From Bacillota bacterium (GTDB lineage Bacteria; Bacillota; Clostridia; Acetivibrionales; DSM-1351), in assembly GCA_023443515.1 (NCBI GenBank), contig JAEZUC010000063.1, positions 1-15,613 of the forward strand: a DNA stretch of 15,613 bases. The letters run 5' to 3'. Position numbers and translations under genes: made by a program. Below, in pieces: positions 14,814-15,613 of this stretch. The notes below the pieces were generated by a model. That model was not told where the DNA came from and did no database searches. It saw nothing but the letters and a program-made list of their open reading frames with translations. How positions within the stretch are numbered: position 1 is the first letter of the stretch; each line of letters starts with the position of its first letter.

Positions 14814-15236
14814 ATGACTGAAACTATTGTTTTAAAAGCCCAAATAAGAGCGCAAACCAAGATAGTAATAACAGTGGATACTTCAAGAGTACTTAGCGGG
14901 GATACAAGAGGAATATTCATGATAGATAATCGCGCTGAAGTGGGAAGTGGTAATGAAGGAACTCTGGAACTTAGCACAAAATGCTTTGCAGGAGATTATG
15001 TTTCATGGCTGGTTAACCCTATTGATCCTGATACTCAGGATACAGTCTCTATAGCAGGATTCCAGGTTTCAAGCGGAAATGTATTCGGCGGCGAAGGAAG
15101 TCCTCAGCCTGCATCAGATGACAATACATACTGGATGGGCCGTGCATTTAATCAAGGAACCTCAGTATATCAGATTAAGCTTCTTATAAACGGTACACAT
15201 GTAATACAATGGGACCCTTTTATAACAGCTGTGTAA
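14814..15236 (+). CDS. AidA/PixA-family protein, second of three
   Basis: The 140-residue paralogue of the preceding protein shares its order of motifs: TKIVITVDTSR, TRGIFMIDNRA, NPIDPDTQDTVSIAGF, GGEGSPQPASDDNTYWMGRA and a C-terminal WDPFI. The WDPFI ending is characteristic of AidA-type proteins and supports the family call for the whole cluster. The divergence from the first copy is considerable outside the motifs, so the duplication is not recent. ATG 14814 follows AGGAGG, nine bases upstream. It lies 29 bases after the first gene with no terminator between, so the two are co-transcribed. It has no signal peptide. Confidence 0.83.
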   Translation: MTETIVLKAQIRAQTKIVITVDTSRVLSGDTRGIFMIDNRAEVGSGNEGTLELSTKCFAGDYVSWLVNPIDPDTQDTVSIAGFQVSSGNVFGGEGSPQPASDDNTYWMGRAFNQGTSVYQIKLLINGTHVIQWDPFITAV

Positions 15237-15280
15237 CCTCTACTTATTAATTATCTAATAAAAGATCGGAGGATAATTTC

Positions 15281-15613
15281 ATGCTTAATAATTCAAGTAG
15301 CGAAGACATAAATGTGTTAATAGTAATTGACACTGACTATGTCAAAAGGACTTATCCAAACCCAAGTCAGGATCCCAACAACCCTACCGGTATCGACCAC
15401 AACAGTCAGTTTATGATTTGTGCTGATCCAAGGGGTATTATCAGTGGACAAGGTACCGCTGACCTTAATTTCAAAGCCTTCCCGGGAGATCAGGTATCTT
15501 TCAGAGGAATTTCAATTTACGGCAATTCCGATGACGCTGTAATAATTTACGGAATTAAATACTGGTCCGGCGACAATGTATTTAACAGCTTTGTAACCAA
15601 CCTGGTACAAAGG
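15281..15613 (+). CDS. AidA/PixA-family protein, third of three (3' end outside the window)
   Basis: The first 111 codons are present. They give INVLIVIDTDYVKRTYPNP, an Asn/Pro-rich stretch NPTGIDHNSQFMICADPRG, then GQGTADLNFKAFPGDQVSFR and DDAVIIYGIKYW. This is the fuller PixA/AidA form, with the characteristic DTDYV...YPNPSQDPNNPT region that the two preceding shorter paralogues lack. It is the clearest member of the family here. ATG 15281 follows GGAGG eight bases upstream. It lies 44 bases after the second gene, with no terminator visible between, so it is probably the third gene of the operon. The C-terminus and the operon end cannot be seen. Confidence 0.9.
   Translation, partial: MLNNSSSEDINVLIVIDTDYVKRTYPNPSQDPNNPTGIDHNSQFMICADPRGIISGQGTADLNFKAFPGDQVSFRGISIYGNSDDAVIIYGIKYWSGDNVFNSFVTNLVQR

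Overview
The window is low in G+C, with strong AGGAGG-type ribosome binding sites and consensus sigma-A promoters. Its genes (acetate kinase/phosphotransacetylase, an rpmF leader gene, SpoIVCA-like large serine recombinases, a fused membrane/spermidine-synthase-like protein) fit an anaerobic Firmicute of the Clostridia, plausibly a mesophilic Ruminiclostridium-type organism. The genus is an inference from gene content and style, not from a database match.

Positions 1-3010 (minus strand) are core metabolism and translation. pta and ackA turn acetyl-CoA into acetate and ATP. They are followed by a DUF177/YceD gene and the start of rpmF (ribosomal protein L32), which share a perfect-consensus promoter at 666-694. 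Positions 3393-7844 (plus strand) hold a membrane/spermidine-synthase-like fusion gene, then gltX and an ApgM-type phosphoglycerate mutase (or homoserine kinase). The gltX promoter lies upstream of a strong intrinsic terminator, so the terminator falls in the gltX leader and could act as an attenuator.

Positions 7845-11085 look like an accessory insertion. They hold a roughly 165-base element of nested inverted repeats, a large serine recombinase lacking its catalytic domain (minus strand), a remnant small ORF, and a divergent, apparently intact large serine recombinase closed by a strong terminator.

Positions 11086-15613 form a regulatory and effector island. On the minus strand are an unusual response regulator (receiver fused to an XRE/Cro-type helix-turn-helix), a membrane histidine kinase, and a small fascin-like beta-trefoil gene with its own promoter. 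Facing away from the regulator is a tandem of three AidA/PixA-family (inclusion-body-type) genes, the last running off the window. The shared intergenic region holds a perfect sigma-A promoter whose 17-bp spacer is exactly the inverted repeat TGTCAT-N5-ATGACA, with degenerate copies on either side. The most economical reading is a self-contained signalling module in which the kinase/XRE-regulator pair controls the AidA/PixA genes through these operators. This is the most interesting candidate system in the window.
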